Source of the DNA: an uncultured Collinsella sp.
GTDB taxonomy: Bacteria > Actinomycetota > Coriobacteriia > Coriobacteriales > Coriobacteriaceae
Assembly (NCBI GenBank): GCA_900557505.1
Contig: USTC01000010.1
Location: 1 to 12,822 of the forward strand
Length of the DNA stretch: 12,822 nt
Direction of reading: 5' to 3'
Below the pieces are notes generated by a model, which saw nothing but the letters and a program-made list of their open reading frames with translations, ran no database searches and had not been told where the DNA came from. This document shows positions 6,320-12,813 of this stretch, piece by piece. Both the position numbers and the translations under genes were made by a program. Each line of letters starts with the position of its first letter. Positions within the stretch are counted from its first letter, which is position 1.

Positions 6320-7324
6320 ATGGCCGCTGTTAAAAAATCGGTATCCGTCAAAGACGTAGCGCGCCTCGCGGGCGTCTCGGAGCAGACAGTCTCGCGTACG
6401 GTGCACGATTCGCCCAGCGTGCGCCCCGAGACCAAGGAACGCGTGCGTGCCGCCATGCGCGAGCTGGGGTATCGCCCCAATTTTGCCGGTCGATCGTTGC
6501 GCCGTGGCAAGTTTAAGACCGTCGGCGTCGCCATGTTCAACATTACCGGCACCGGCAATCTCGACCGTATGGAGGGCTTTGCCGCAGCGGCCGACAAACA
6601 TGGCTATGCCATCACCCTCACTAAAGTAGACGGGCATCCGTATACCCTCGAGAGCGCATCGTCGCGCATGAGCGCACTGCCGGTGGATGGCATGGTTGTG
6701 ATTATGAACCGCATGCCGGCGGACTTTGGAACCTTCGAGCCGCTGCCCGGCATGCAGACGGTGCTTGTTACGATGTTGGAGCACCCGCTCTGTTCAACGG
6801 TCGATAACGACCAGTTCGATTGTTCGCGCCAGGTGGTCGAGTATTTGCTGGGGCAGGGACACAAGACTGTGCACTTTATCTCGTGTCCCGAGCGCTCGCT
6901 TTCGGGCATGCGGCGCGAGGAAGGCTGGCGTGAGACATTGCGTGCGCATGGCATTGAGCCCCCGCAGCTCGTGCGTGGCGACTGGACGGCGCAGAGTGGA
7001 TATGCTGCCGGCCAGGCGCTTGCGGATGATCCGACCTGCACGGCCATTTATGCCTCCAACGATGCCATGGCATATGGCTGCATCCGTGGGCTCGAGTCGC
7101 GCGGGAAGTGCGTGCCCCAGGACGTGAGCGTGGTGGGTGTTGATGACAGCCTGGGCGATATCGTGCCCGATTGTCGCTTGACCACGGTGCGCTTTGACAA
7201 CAAGCGCGTCGGCATGTGGGCGGTTGACAAGATTGCCGGCGCCGAGGGCGTTGAACCCGGTGTGGAGCACATGCTGTTTCCGGGCGTGCTCGTCGAGGGC
7301 GATACGGTGCGCGATGTACGCTAG
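6320..7324 (+). CDS. LacI-family transcriptional regulator (right module)
   Basis: This is a 334-residue LacI/GalR-type regulator, probably controlling the divergent lacE-lacG unit and itself. The HTH is at about residues 9-29, with recognition helix SEQTVSRTVH. The hinge is at 54-61 (NFAGRSLR). The effector-binding domain includes LPVDGMVV, ASNDAMAYG and PQDVSVVGVDD. It is a full-length paralogue of the regulator at 1407-2408 (shared EHPxCSTV, GHKxVxF and GIEPPxxxxGDW), but the two differ at the first recognition-helix residues (LK versus EQ). These are residues known to set operator specificity in this family, and the two sets of nearby palindromes also differ. No strong ribosome binding site is visible (AGAAAGAT upstream). 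The gene ends 214 bases before lacF. Its effector, perhaps lactose 6-phosphate or galactose 6-phosphate, is unknown. Confidence 0.93.
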   Translation: MAAVKKSVSVKDVARLAGVSEQTVSRTVHDSPSVRPETKERVRAAMRELGYRPNFAGRSLRRGKFKTVGVAMFNITGTGNLDRMEGFAAAADKHGYAITLTKVDGHPYTLESASSRMSALPVDGMVVIMNRMPADFGTFEPLPGMQTVLVTMLEHPLCSTVDNDQFDCSRQVVEYLLGQGHKTVHFISCPERSLSGMRREEGWRETLRAHGIEPPQLVRGDWTAQSGYAAGQALADDPTCTAIYASNDAMAYGCIRGLESRGKCVPQDVSVVGVDDSLGDIVPDCRLTTVRFDNKRVGMWAVDKIAGAEGVEPGVEHMLFPGVLVEGDTVRDVR

Positions 7325-7355
7325 GGCGCGGGTCTGTTTGGGTTTCCGCTAATTG

Positions 7356-7465
7356 TGTTCGATATTGTTTAAATTGGTTTAAAAACCGTTCACGGTCGAA
7401 AAGTGACCGTTCATAGCTCGAAATTACGTTTTGCGCTGTTCTTTTTTGTTTGAATGTTATTGTTT
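7356..7465 (+). promoter_or_regulatory. array of helically phased TGTTC-like boxes upstream of lacF
   Basis: Boxes TGTTC 7356, TGTTT 7366, GGTTT 7376, CGTTC 7387, CGTTC 7408, CGTTT 7427, TGTTC 7437 and TGTTT 7447 recur at about one or two helical turns on the same strand. The region is AT-rich against a GC-rich background and ends about 75 bases before lacF, so it should contain the lacF promoter. No unambiguous -35/-10 pair could be chosen. Tandem boxes of this kind suit a DeoR-family repressor such as LacR; that identity is inference. Confidence 0.5.
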
Positions 7466-7538
7466 CTGTCATACACAACGCAGCGCGTATGCCCGGACGC
7501 GATGCTCTCCATTGGTTCATATGTGAAAGGAACGCAAC

Positions 7539-7877
7539 ATGGCAACCAAAGAAGAAATCTCGATGGTTGGATTCGAGATCGTCGCATACGCAGGTGACGC
7601 CCAGACCGATCTGCTTGCAGCGCTCGATGCTGCTCGCGAGGGTGACTTTGAGAAGGCCGAGCAGCTGCACAAGGATGCCAGCGATGCGCTCATCGGTGCC
7701 CACGACACGCAGACCAAGCTGCTTTCGCAGGAGGCCGGCGGTGGCGAGATGGAGATGACCTTCATCATGGCCCATGCTCAGGATACTCTCATGACCACTA
7801 TGATTTTGGAGAAGCAGGCCCGCTTCACCATCGATGCCTACAAGCGTATCGCCGAGCTCGAGGCCAAGCTCGCCTAA
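7539..7877 (+). CDS. lacF: PTS lactose-specific EIIA component
   Basis: This cytoplasmic phosphocarrier accepts phosphate from HPr and passes it to Cys495 of LacE. It has 112 residues, near the usual 103-105 for LacF. The alpha-helical lactose/cellobiose EIIA family is recognisable from GFEIVAYAGDA at 11-21 and from the active-site segment MAHAQDTLMTT, in which His79 is the phosphorylation site. Asp82 corresponds to the aspartate that binds metal at the trimer axis. The start is supported by AAAGGAA six bases upstream. It stands alone between a regulatory array and its own terminator rather than in the lacE-lacG unit, although the three proteins form one uptake pathway. EIIA of the left EIIC system could also be this protein. 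A cellobiose EIIA cannot be excluded from the sequence alone, but the context favours lactose. Confidence 0.92.
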   Translation: MATKEEISMVGFEIVAYAGDAQTDLLAALDAAREGDFEKAEQLHKDASDALIGAHDTQTKLLSQEAGGGEMEMTFIMAHAQDTLMTTMILEKQARFTIDAYKRIAELEAKLA

Positions 7878-7907
7878 CGAGCCCTCACAACCAAGTCCCC
7901 TTCCAAA

Positions 7908-7939
7908 AGCTCTGCTGCTACCTGCGGCAGGGCTTTTTC
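7908..7939 (+). terminator. rho-independent terminator after lacF
   Basis: An 11-bp stem with two G-U pairs (7908-7918 with 7924-7934) and loop TACCT is followed directly by a T-run. It lies 30 bases after the lacF stop, so lacF looks monocistronic. Confidence 0.85.
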
Positions 7940-7951
7940 TGTCCTCCTCCA

Positions 7952-8018
7952 AGTTGCGGTGGAATAGGGATTGAATAGGGGCCGGCGGGCGCAAAACAAT
8001 CCCTAATCCACCGCAACT
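7952..8018. repeat. long imperfect inverted repeat
   Basis: The 22-base arms at 7952-7973 and 7997-8018 are complementary with one mismatch, starting AGTTGCGGTGG and ending CCACCGCAACT. The loop is 23 bases. It lies between the lacF terminator and the promoter of the next gene and has no T-run. It resembles an intergenic repeat element more than a terminator. Confidence 0.75.
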
Positions 8019-8028
8019 CATCCCGAGA

Positions 8029-8075
8029 TAGTCATTGGAGACGTTCTTAAACGACTAGTCATTGGGGACAGTCTT
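8029..8075. repeat. pair of 20-base direct repeats
   Basis: TAGTCATTGGAGACGTTCTT (8029-8048) recurs at 8056-8075 with three changes. TGGGGACAG of the second copy also occurs at 2643-2651 downstream of lacG. The function is unknown; probably a dispersed intergenic repeat. Confidence 0.65.
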
Positions 8076-8118
8076 GGTGCGCTCCGTTCGTCCTCCCGTT
8101 CGATTTTTGCTCGGTGGG

Positions 8119-8124
8119 TATACT
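8119..8124 (+). promoter_or_regulatory. candidate -10 box for the membrane-protein gene
   Basis: TATACT lies 38 bases before the start codon at 8163, in a leader that ends with AGGAGG. No good -35 lies 16-18 bases upstream, so this is a weak call. Confidence 0.35.
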
Positions 8125-8162
8125 TCCTTTCGCATTAAACGCCGGAATGAGGAGGTATCCAA

Positions 8163-9194
8163 ATGCCGGATAACGGGTCAATACAAAAAAGAGGCGCGCA
8201 CGAGATGGCTCATGGGCGTCCTGTCCAGATAACCGAGCACACGACGGTAACCGAGCTGCAGCCCAGCCTGTCCGATGTCGTGTGCGCAAACAAAAAGCTG
8301 CAGATCGGTATCATCGTTGCGCTCGTGGTGCTGGCGTTGCTGTCGGGCTTTGTAGCTCGTCCGCATTTCGCCGATACCAAAACTTGGGACTCCACCATCG
8401 AGGTTATCGACCAAAAGAAAGGCAACGTTTTGGCGCTCACGGCTTCATGCGTTGCTCTATCTGCGGGCATTACCGCGCTGCCGGGTGATACGGGAACGCC
8501 GGTTGCCGAGCAGCTCGCACAGCTTTCAGGCAACCTTGGTATCGTGCTTGCCGTGCTATACCTAGAGAAATATTTGCTCACGATTTTGTGGTCGGTTGGC
8601 CTGGGCATCTTAATCCCGTCTGCGTTGGTGCTCTTTGCGGTGTCGCTCGGCATTCACGGGCGCTGGAGCACGAGCGCTGTTCTGCGCCGTGTGGCGACAC
8701 GCGTGCTGGTGGTTGCCGTGATCGGCATGGCGCTCGTACCCGCGAGCGTATGGGTGTCGCAGAAGGTCGATGAAACGTATCGCGTAAGTATTGAGCAAGC
8801 TGAGCAAAAGGCTGCGGACGCTGCGGATGTGGCCGACACCACGGACAAGTCAGCCGAGACCAGCTCAAAATCGAACAAGAAAAAATCCGAGGCCAAGGAG
8901 TCCAAAAACGTGCTCGAGCAGTTGACTGACGGGGCCTCGAGCCTTGTTACGTCGGTGACCAGCGGCGCCAAGCAGATGACCGATGAGATCGTGCATCAGG
9001 TGACCGATCTGATCGAAGGCGTCATCGTGATGATCGTGACCTCGTGTGTGATTCCTCTACTGGTGCTCGTGGCGTTCCTATGGCTAGGACACGTGCTGCT
9101 GGGGATCGATATCTCCGGTCCCGCGAACTATCTGACGGGTCGTTTCTTGAGCGCTCCGTCCAGACATGCCAAGAAGAGCGGGCAGTCTGAGTAG
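8163..9194 (+). CDS. hypothetical multi-pass membrane protein
   Basis: I do not recognise this 343-residue protein. Probable membrane segments are at about residues 46-66, 88-106, 124-140, 142-164, 179-198 and 284-314. A polar Ala/Lys/Ser-rich stretch (about 203-250, several KK and SS runs) lies before the last segment. It is followed by an amphipathic Ser/Thr/Val region (LVTSVTSGAKQMTDEIVHQVTDLIEG) that could be a helix at the membrane surface. There is no signal-peptide cleavage motif and no conserved motif known to me. The start is well supported by AGGAGG seven bases upstream. It has its own leader and terminator, so it is not part of a lac operon by transcription; its position among lac genes may be incidental. 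A membrane sensor or an envelope protein are both possible. Confidence 0.85.
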   Translation: MPDNGSIQKRGAHEMAHGRPVQITEHTTVTELQPSLSDVVCANKKLQIGIIVALVVLALLSGFVARPHFADTKTWDSTIEVIDQKKGNVLALTASCVALSAGITALPGDTGTPVAEQLAQLSGNLGIVLAVLYLEKYLLTILWSVGLGILIPSALVLFAVSLGIHGRWSTSAVLRRVATRVLVVAVIGMALVPASVWVSQKVDETYRVSIEQAEQKAADAADVADTTDKSAETSSKSNKKKSEAKESKNVLEQLTDGASSLVTSVTSGAKQMTDEIVHQVTDLIEGVIVMIVTSCVIPLLVLVAFLWLGHVLLGIDISGPANYLTGRFLSAPSRHAKKSGQSE

Positions 9195-9230
9195 GCGGCA
9201 AAGCGATCCTTGGAAGATCAACCGTAAGAA

Positions 9231-9266
9231 GGGCGGCCGAGACGAGTTCTCGGCCGCCCTTTTGTT
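9231..9266 (+). terminator. rho-independent terminator after the membrane-protein gene
   Basis: A perfect 12-bp stem (GGGCGGCCGAGA at 9231-9242 with its complement at 9248-9259) has loop CGAGT and is followed by TTTTGTTT. It separates the membrane-protein gene from the lacAB transcription unit. Confidence 0.9.
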
Positions 9267-9331
9267 TGTTGAACACATGGTCGCTACGTCCGCGCCTGGT
9301 CCAAACGGTCAGCAATCATCTGAGAACGGTA

Positions 9332-9417
9332 TTTGTTCAAAAAAGAACAAAGATAAACAAATAGTTGTTGCAGTTACTGTTCGAATGTGTTCAAATAAAC
9401 ATGAACAGTGAAGAACC
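9332..9417 (+). promoter_or_regulatory. TGTTC/GAACA box array upstream of lacA
   Basis: The 307-base gap before lacA holds, after the terminator, an AT-rich block. TTTGTTC (9332-9338) and GAACAAA (9345-9351) form a perfect inverted repeat with an A6 spacer, and AAACA follows at 9355. Then come TGTTC at 9378 and 9388 and GAACA 9403 and GAACC 9413: two direct pairs at 10-bp spacing facing each other. The same box type lies upstream of lacF. The rest of the gap (9267-9331 and 9418-9485) shows nothing distinctive. Confidence 0.6.
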
Positions 9418-9501
9418 GCACATTCAGATGCCCGGACCTGAACGCGATTCAACACTTCCAAACAGAAACTACGCACCTGCGTATCTCTCAAGGAGGATGT
9501 C

Positions 9502-9930
9502 ATGAGGGTTGTAATCGCTTCCGATGCCGACGGTATGTCGATGAAGGAGTCCATCAAGGAGATGCTCATCGCCGACGGTCACGAGGTCGTCGACTATTCC
9601 GAGACCCCTGCCGCGGACTTTGTCGATTCCGCGACCGCCGTTGCCAAGGACCTGCTGGAGCACAAGGATTCCCAGGGCTTCGCATTCGATAAGTACGGCG
9701 TCGGCTCCTATATGGCCGCCGTCAAGATCAAGGGCATGGTCGTCGCCAACATTTCCGACGAGCGTTCCGCCTACATGACCCGCGAGCACAACGGCTCGCG
9801 CATGGTCACCATGGGCCCGGGCGTTGTGGGCACCGAGGTCGCTAAGAAGATCGCCCGTGAGTTCCTGCGTGCCCAGTACGCCGGCGGCCGTCACCAGATC
9901 CGTGTCGACATGCTCAACAAGATGGCCTAA
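9502..9930 (+). CDS. lacA: galactose 6-phosphate isomerase, LacA subunit
   Basis: With LacB, this subunit converts galactose 6-phosphate to tagatose 6-phosphate in the cytoplasm. It has 142 residues; the usual LacA length is 141-142. It belongs to the RpiB/LacA/LacB fold and carries the LacA hallmark sequences ISDERSAYMTREHN at 84-97 and the C-terminal GGRHQIRVDMLNKM at 128-141, which I recognise as very strongly conserved in LacA. The start follows AAGGAGG by five bases. lacB starts 63 bases later on the same strand, so the two are probably co-transcribed as the obligate hetero-oligomer. It is downstream of an operator-like array but not of the LacI-type palindromes. The identification is secure. 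Confidence 0.96.
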   Translation: MRVVIASDADGMSMKESIKEMLIADGHEVVDYSETPAADFVDSATAVAKDLLEHKDSQGFAFDKYGVGSYMAAVKIKGMVVANISDERSAYMTREHNGSRMVTMGPGVVGTEVAKKIAREFLRAQYAGGRHQIRVDMLNKMA

Positions 9931-9993
9931 CGAGAGCCACCGAGAACTCGAACTTCTACCTCAACTTGTGAATTCAGACGAAAGGACGTTCTG

Positions 9994-10518
9994 ATGAAGA
10001 AGACCATCGCAATCGGTTGCGACCATATCGTTACGGACGAGAAGATCTATCTGGCCGACCGCCTGGAGCAGGCTGGCTACAAGGTGCTCGACTGCGGCAC
10101 CTACAGCCACACCCGTACGCACTATCCCATCTACGGTAAGGCCGTGGGCGAGGCTGTTGCCAGCGGCAAGGCCGACTTTGGCGTGGCCCTGTGCGGCACC
10201 GGCATCGGCATCACCAACGCCGTCAACAAGGTCCCCGGCGCTCGCTGCGCCCTGGTCCGCGACATGACCTCTGCCCTGTATGCCCGTCGCGAGCTCAACG
10301 CCAACATCGTGGGCTTTGGCGGCAAGATCACCGGCGAGTTCCTGATGGCCGATATCATGCTTGCCTTCCTGGAGGAGCCTTACGAGAAGACTCCCGAGCA
10401 CGATGCCCTGATCGCCAAGATCGATGCCTGCAATAAGGCCGACGCCGAGGCTCAGGCTGACCCGCACTTCTTTGACGAGTTCCTCGAGAAGTGGGACCGC
10501 GGCGAATACCACGACTAA
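9994..10518 (+). CDS. lacB: galactose 6-phosphate isomerase, LacB subunit
   Basis: This is the partner subunit of LacA in isomerising galactose 6-phosphate to tagatose 6-phosphate. It has 174 residues (usual 171). LacB signatures are present: IGCDHIVTD at 7-15, [16 protein letters not shown] at 40-55, [17 protein letters not shown] at 66-82, [11 protein letters not shown] at 87-97 and the invariant C-terminal end [13 protein letters not shown]. Cys67 in CGTG aligns with the catalytic cysteine of RpiB-type isomerases. The start has AAAGGA seven bases upstream. Four bases after the stop begins a perfect hairpin (10523-10550) and a long gap, so this probably marks the end of a lacAB unit, or a processing site within a longer lac operon reaching lacC. 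The identification is secure. Confidence 0.96.
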   Translation: MKKTIAIGCDHIVTDEKIYLADRLEQAGYKVLDCGTYSHTRTHYPIYGKAVGEAVASGKADFGVALCGTGIGITNAVNKVPGARCALVRDMTSALYARRELNANIVGFGGKITGEFLMADIMLAFLEEPYEKTPEHDALIAKIDACNKADAEAQADPHFFDEFLEKWDRGEYHD

Positions 10519-10522
10519 GGAG

Positions 10523-10550
10523 GTTACGCGGTTTTGCCAAACCGCGTAAC
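10523..10550 (+). repeat. perfect hairpin after lacB (GTTACG/CGTAAC family)
   Basis: A 12-bp perfect stem with arm GTTACGCGGTTT (10523-10534 and 10539-10550) has loop TGCC. It starts four bases after the lacB stop. No T-run follows on the plus strand, so it is not a standard terminator. A sister hairpin follows lacC at 12786-12813. Confidence 0.8.
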
Positions 10551-10901
10551 GGGTCGACGCTGCGCGCTGCTCGCTGACGTTGGGGGCAAGCTGCCGTTCA
10601 GCTTCGGCGGCATGACCAGAAGGTCAATGCCGCCTCGCTTCACGGCACCTTGCCTCACCAGCTGGCTTCTCGCTGACGTTGAGGTGACCTGTGGGGTTAC
10701 CGCTGTTGTTGCGAAGATTTCCGATACGGCGAGCTGCTCCGATAACACGTTTGCTTGCTTGGCTTGAGTGCTTCGCTCTTGGCTGTACTTGGCGATTTGC
10801 AGCTTTTTAATTGACGGCTCGCGTTTCTGTGAGGGGGCGCGGGCCGGTTTTCTATCAGCCCTATTGACTTGGCGGGCTGTCGTAAGAAAGGGAAGGCTCC
10901 T
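10551..10901 (+). other. 351-base gap without a convincing gene
   Basis: Visible elements are an imperfect inverted repeat with arms GGCGGCATGACC and GGTCAATGCCGCC (10606-10634), a 13-base direct repeat CTCGCTGACGTTG at 10570 and 10669, and a T5 run at 10804. A 77-codon open frame at 10534-10767 lacks a ribosome binding site and overlaps the hairpin. The gap may hold a promoter for lacX-lacC or a decayed repeat; I could not choose a promoter with confidence. Confidence 0.4.
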
Positions 10902-11782
10902 ATGGAGTTTGTTCTTGATAACGGTTCTATCTGCGTGGCACTGAGCACGGCTGGCGGATCGTTCACTTCGATTAAAGCCAACGGTCGCGAGTACCTGTGG
11001 CAGGGCGACCCGGCGGTCTGGTCGGGCCAGGCACCCATTTGCTTCCCGATCTGCGGCGGCCTTCGTGACGGTCACGCAATGACCATGGGCGGCCGCGAGG
11101 TCAAGCTCGCCCGCCACGGTTTTGCGCGCAAGCAGGAGTGGAAGCTCGAGGAACAGAGCGACAACATGGTTGCGCTGAGCCTAAGCTCTGCCGACCATGC
11201 CGAGTTGCTCGAGCAGTACCCGTATCCGTTTAAGATCGTTGCTCGTTACACGATCGATTCGGAAAAGGTGAACGTGTCCTACGAGGTGACCAATGAGGGC
11301 ACCGAGGACATGCCATTCTTTGTGGGCGGTCACCCCGGCTTTAAGTGCCCGCTCGACGAGGGTGAGTCCTATGACGACTATGAGCTCCGTTTTGAGCAGC
11401 GCGAGGCCGACGAGCTGTGTACTGCCGTTCCCTCGACGGGCCTGATTGATGTTGAGCATCGAGCAAGAACCCCATGATCGGCCAGAACCTGCCGCTTACC
11501 CACGAACTCTTCGACTTCGCGGAGACCATCTTTGACGTGCTACAGAGCCGCGTGGTTACGTTGACCAAGAAAACCGAGGACAAGGGCGTGCGCCATACGT
11601 TCCCCGATATGCCGTACCTGATTGTGTGGAGCAAGCCCGAGGGCGACTTTGTGGCTGTTGAACCGTGGGGCGGCCTGTCCACCTGCTCCGACGAGGACGA
11701 TATTCTGGAGCACAAGCGTGGCTGCCTGGTTGCCAAGCCGGGGGAGACCGTTACCCGCGGCTTTGAGATCGAGATCCTTTAA
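10902..11782 (+). pseudogene. lacX: aldose 1-epimerase-like protein (LacX/GalM family), frameshifted
   Basis: This encodes a cytoplasmic mutarotase-like protein of the kind found as LacX in lactococcal lac operons. The first frame (ATG 10902, GGAAGG upstream) gives 191 residues, including YLWQGDP, GQAPICFPICGGLRDG, RHGF (His72) and GGHPGF (His144), and stops at 11475-11477. The remainder continues in the -1 frame, open from 11456 to the stop at 11780-11782, and includes LPLTHELFDF, MPYLIVWS and VAVEPWGGLST with the catalytic-type Glu. Adding one base in 11456-11474 would restore one protein of 293 residues, close to LacX at 299. An ATG at 11474 overlaps the TGA, so re-initiation is conceivable, but no ribosome binding site precedes it. 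Recent mutation, sequencing error or a split protein are all possible. lacC follows 53 bases later. Confidence 0.88.
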
Positions 11783-11799
11783 CGAGTTATCGTATGTTT

Positions 11800-11819
11800 G
11801 GGGCGGGTCATGCCGCCCC
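11800..11819 (+). other. short hairpin between lacX and lacC
   Basis: GGGGCGG (11800-11806) and CCGCCCC (11813-11819) form a 7-bp GC-only stem just upstream of the lacC ribosome binding site (AGGAG, 11825-11829). With no T-run it is not a terminator; it may affect lacC translation or RNA stability. Confidence 0.5.
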
Positions 11820-11835
11820 GGAACAGGAGTTCAAT

Positions 11836-12771
11836 ATGATTCTGACCGTTACCATGAACCCGTCGATCGATACGCGCTATCAACTCGACAAGCTGATCAT
11901 CGACGACGTTAACCGCGTGACGCCCGAAAAGACCGCTGGCGGTAAGGGCCTCAACGTGAGCCGTGTGCTGCTGCAGCTGGGCGACGACGTGCTCGCGACC
12001 GGCCTGCTCGGCGGCCACATGGGTGCCTATATGGCTGAGCTTATGGATGCCGACGGCGTCAAGAACGACTTTGTGCCCATCGCCGGTGAGACGCGCATTT
12101 GCCTGAATATCCTGCACGAGGGCAATCAGACCGAGCTTTTGGAGAGCGGTCCGCAGATCGCCCCGGCCGAGCTCGAGGCCTTTACGGCCAAGTTTGCCGA
12201 GCTTGCAGCGAAGGCGGACGTTGTGACGCTTTCGGGCTCGCTGCCGCGTGGCGTCGATGCCGGCTACTATGCCGAGCTCGTCAAGATCGCCGAGGAGGCG
12301 GGCGCCAAGGTGCTGCTTGACACCTCGGGTGCATCGCTGGAGGCCGCGCTGGAGTCTGACGCTAAGCCTGAGCTCGTAAAGCCCAACCTGACCGAGATTA
12401 ACGGCCTGCTGGGTACGTCCTTTACGACCGATGATGTCGATGCCCTGCGCGAGGCGCTTGCCGCCGATGACCGCTTTGCCGGTATCCCCTGGGTCGTCGT
12501 TTCGATGGGCGCTGCCGGTTCGGTGGGCTTCCATGAGGGCCGCGCATTCCGCGCTAAGACGCCCGCGATTGCGGCTGTGAACGCAACGGGTTCCGGCGAC
12601 TCGACCATCGCCGGCTTTGCGCATGCCATTGCTGCCGGTGCCGATGACATCACGGTGCTCAAGACCGCCAATACCTGCGGCAAGCTCAACGCCATGGATC
12701 CCAAGACCGGTCACCTGGTCATGGACCGCTGGGACGAGATCTACAACAGCGTTGAAGTAACGGAGCTGTAG
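11836..12771 (+). CDS. lacC: tagatose 6-phosphate kinase, PfkB family
   Basis: This enzyme phosphorylates tagatose 6-phosphate with ATP to tagatose 1,6-bisphosphate. It has 311 residues (usual about 310). The PfkB family motifs are TAGGKGLNVSR at 33-43 near the N-terminus and NATGSGDSTIAG at 249-260, with catalytic base Asp255. KPNLTEI at 182-188 and LHEGNQTELLE at 93-103 are LacC-like. ATG 11836 is chosen because AGGAG lies six bases upstream and MILTVTMNPSID is the normal LacC N-terminus; the in-frame ATG 11794 would add 14 unconserved residues over the hairpin. Substrates of PfkB relatives overlap (1-phosphofructokinase is the alternative), but the company of lacA, lacB and lacX supports LacC. 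The downstream partner lacD is not within the window. Confidence 0.93.
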   Translation: MILTVTMNPSIDTRYQLDKLIIDDVNRVTPEKTAGGKGLNVSRVLLQLGDDVLATGLLGGHMGAYMAELMDADGVKNDFVPIAGETRICLNILHEGNQTELLESGPQIAPAELEAFTAKFAELAAKADVVTLSGSLPRGVDAGYYAELVKIAEEAGAKVLLDTSGASLEAALESDAKPELVKPNLTEINGLLGTSFTTDDVDALREALAADDRFAGIPWVVVSMGAAGSVGFHEGRAFRAKTPAIAAVNATGSGDSTIAGFAHAIAAGADDITVLKTANTCGKLNAMDPKTGHLVMDRWDEIYNSVEVTEL

Positions 12772-12785
12772 GGTTACGGCGTCGA

Positions 12786-12813
12786 GTTACGGCGTTTTAC
12801 CAAACGCCGTAAC
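12786..12813 (+). repeat. perfect hairpin after lacC (GTTACG/CGTAAC family)
   Basis: A 12-bp perfect stem with arm GTTACGGCGTTT (12786-12797 and 12802-12813) has loop TACC, 14 bases after the lacC stop. It shares its outer stem, TTT/AAA closing pairs and TNCC loop with the hairpin after lacB. A half copy, GGTTACGGCGT, lies just before it at 12772-12782. No T-run is visible before the window ends. Confidence 0.8.

Noticed and set aside
6876..8021. 381-codon open frame on the minus strand across lacF and the regulator end
   Set aside because: It runs through two real genes, the lacF control region and a terminator; the product is Arg/Pro/His-rich with no domain.
10534..10767. 77-codon open frame after lacB
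   Set aside because: Starts inside a hairpin, has no ribosome binding site and resembles no known protein.
11456..11477. programmed -1 frameshifting in lacX
   Set aside because: No XXXYYYZ slippery heptamer lies in the permitted interval and no obvious stimulatory structure follows, so mutation or sequence error is preferred.
11794..11835. upstream in-frame start for lacC
   Set aside because: The extra 14 residues are not LacC-like and cover a hairpin and the AGGAG site that serves the ATG at 11836.
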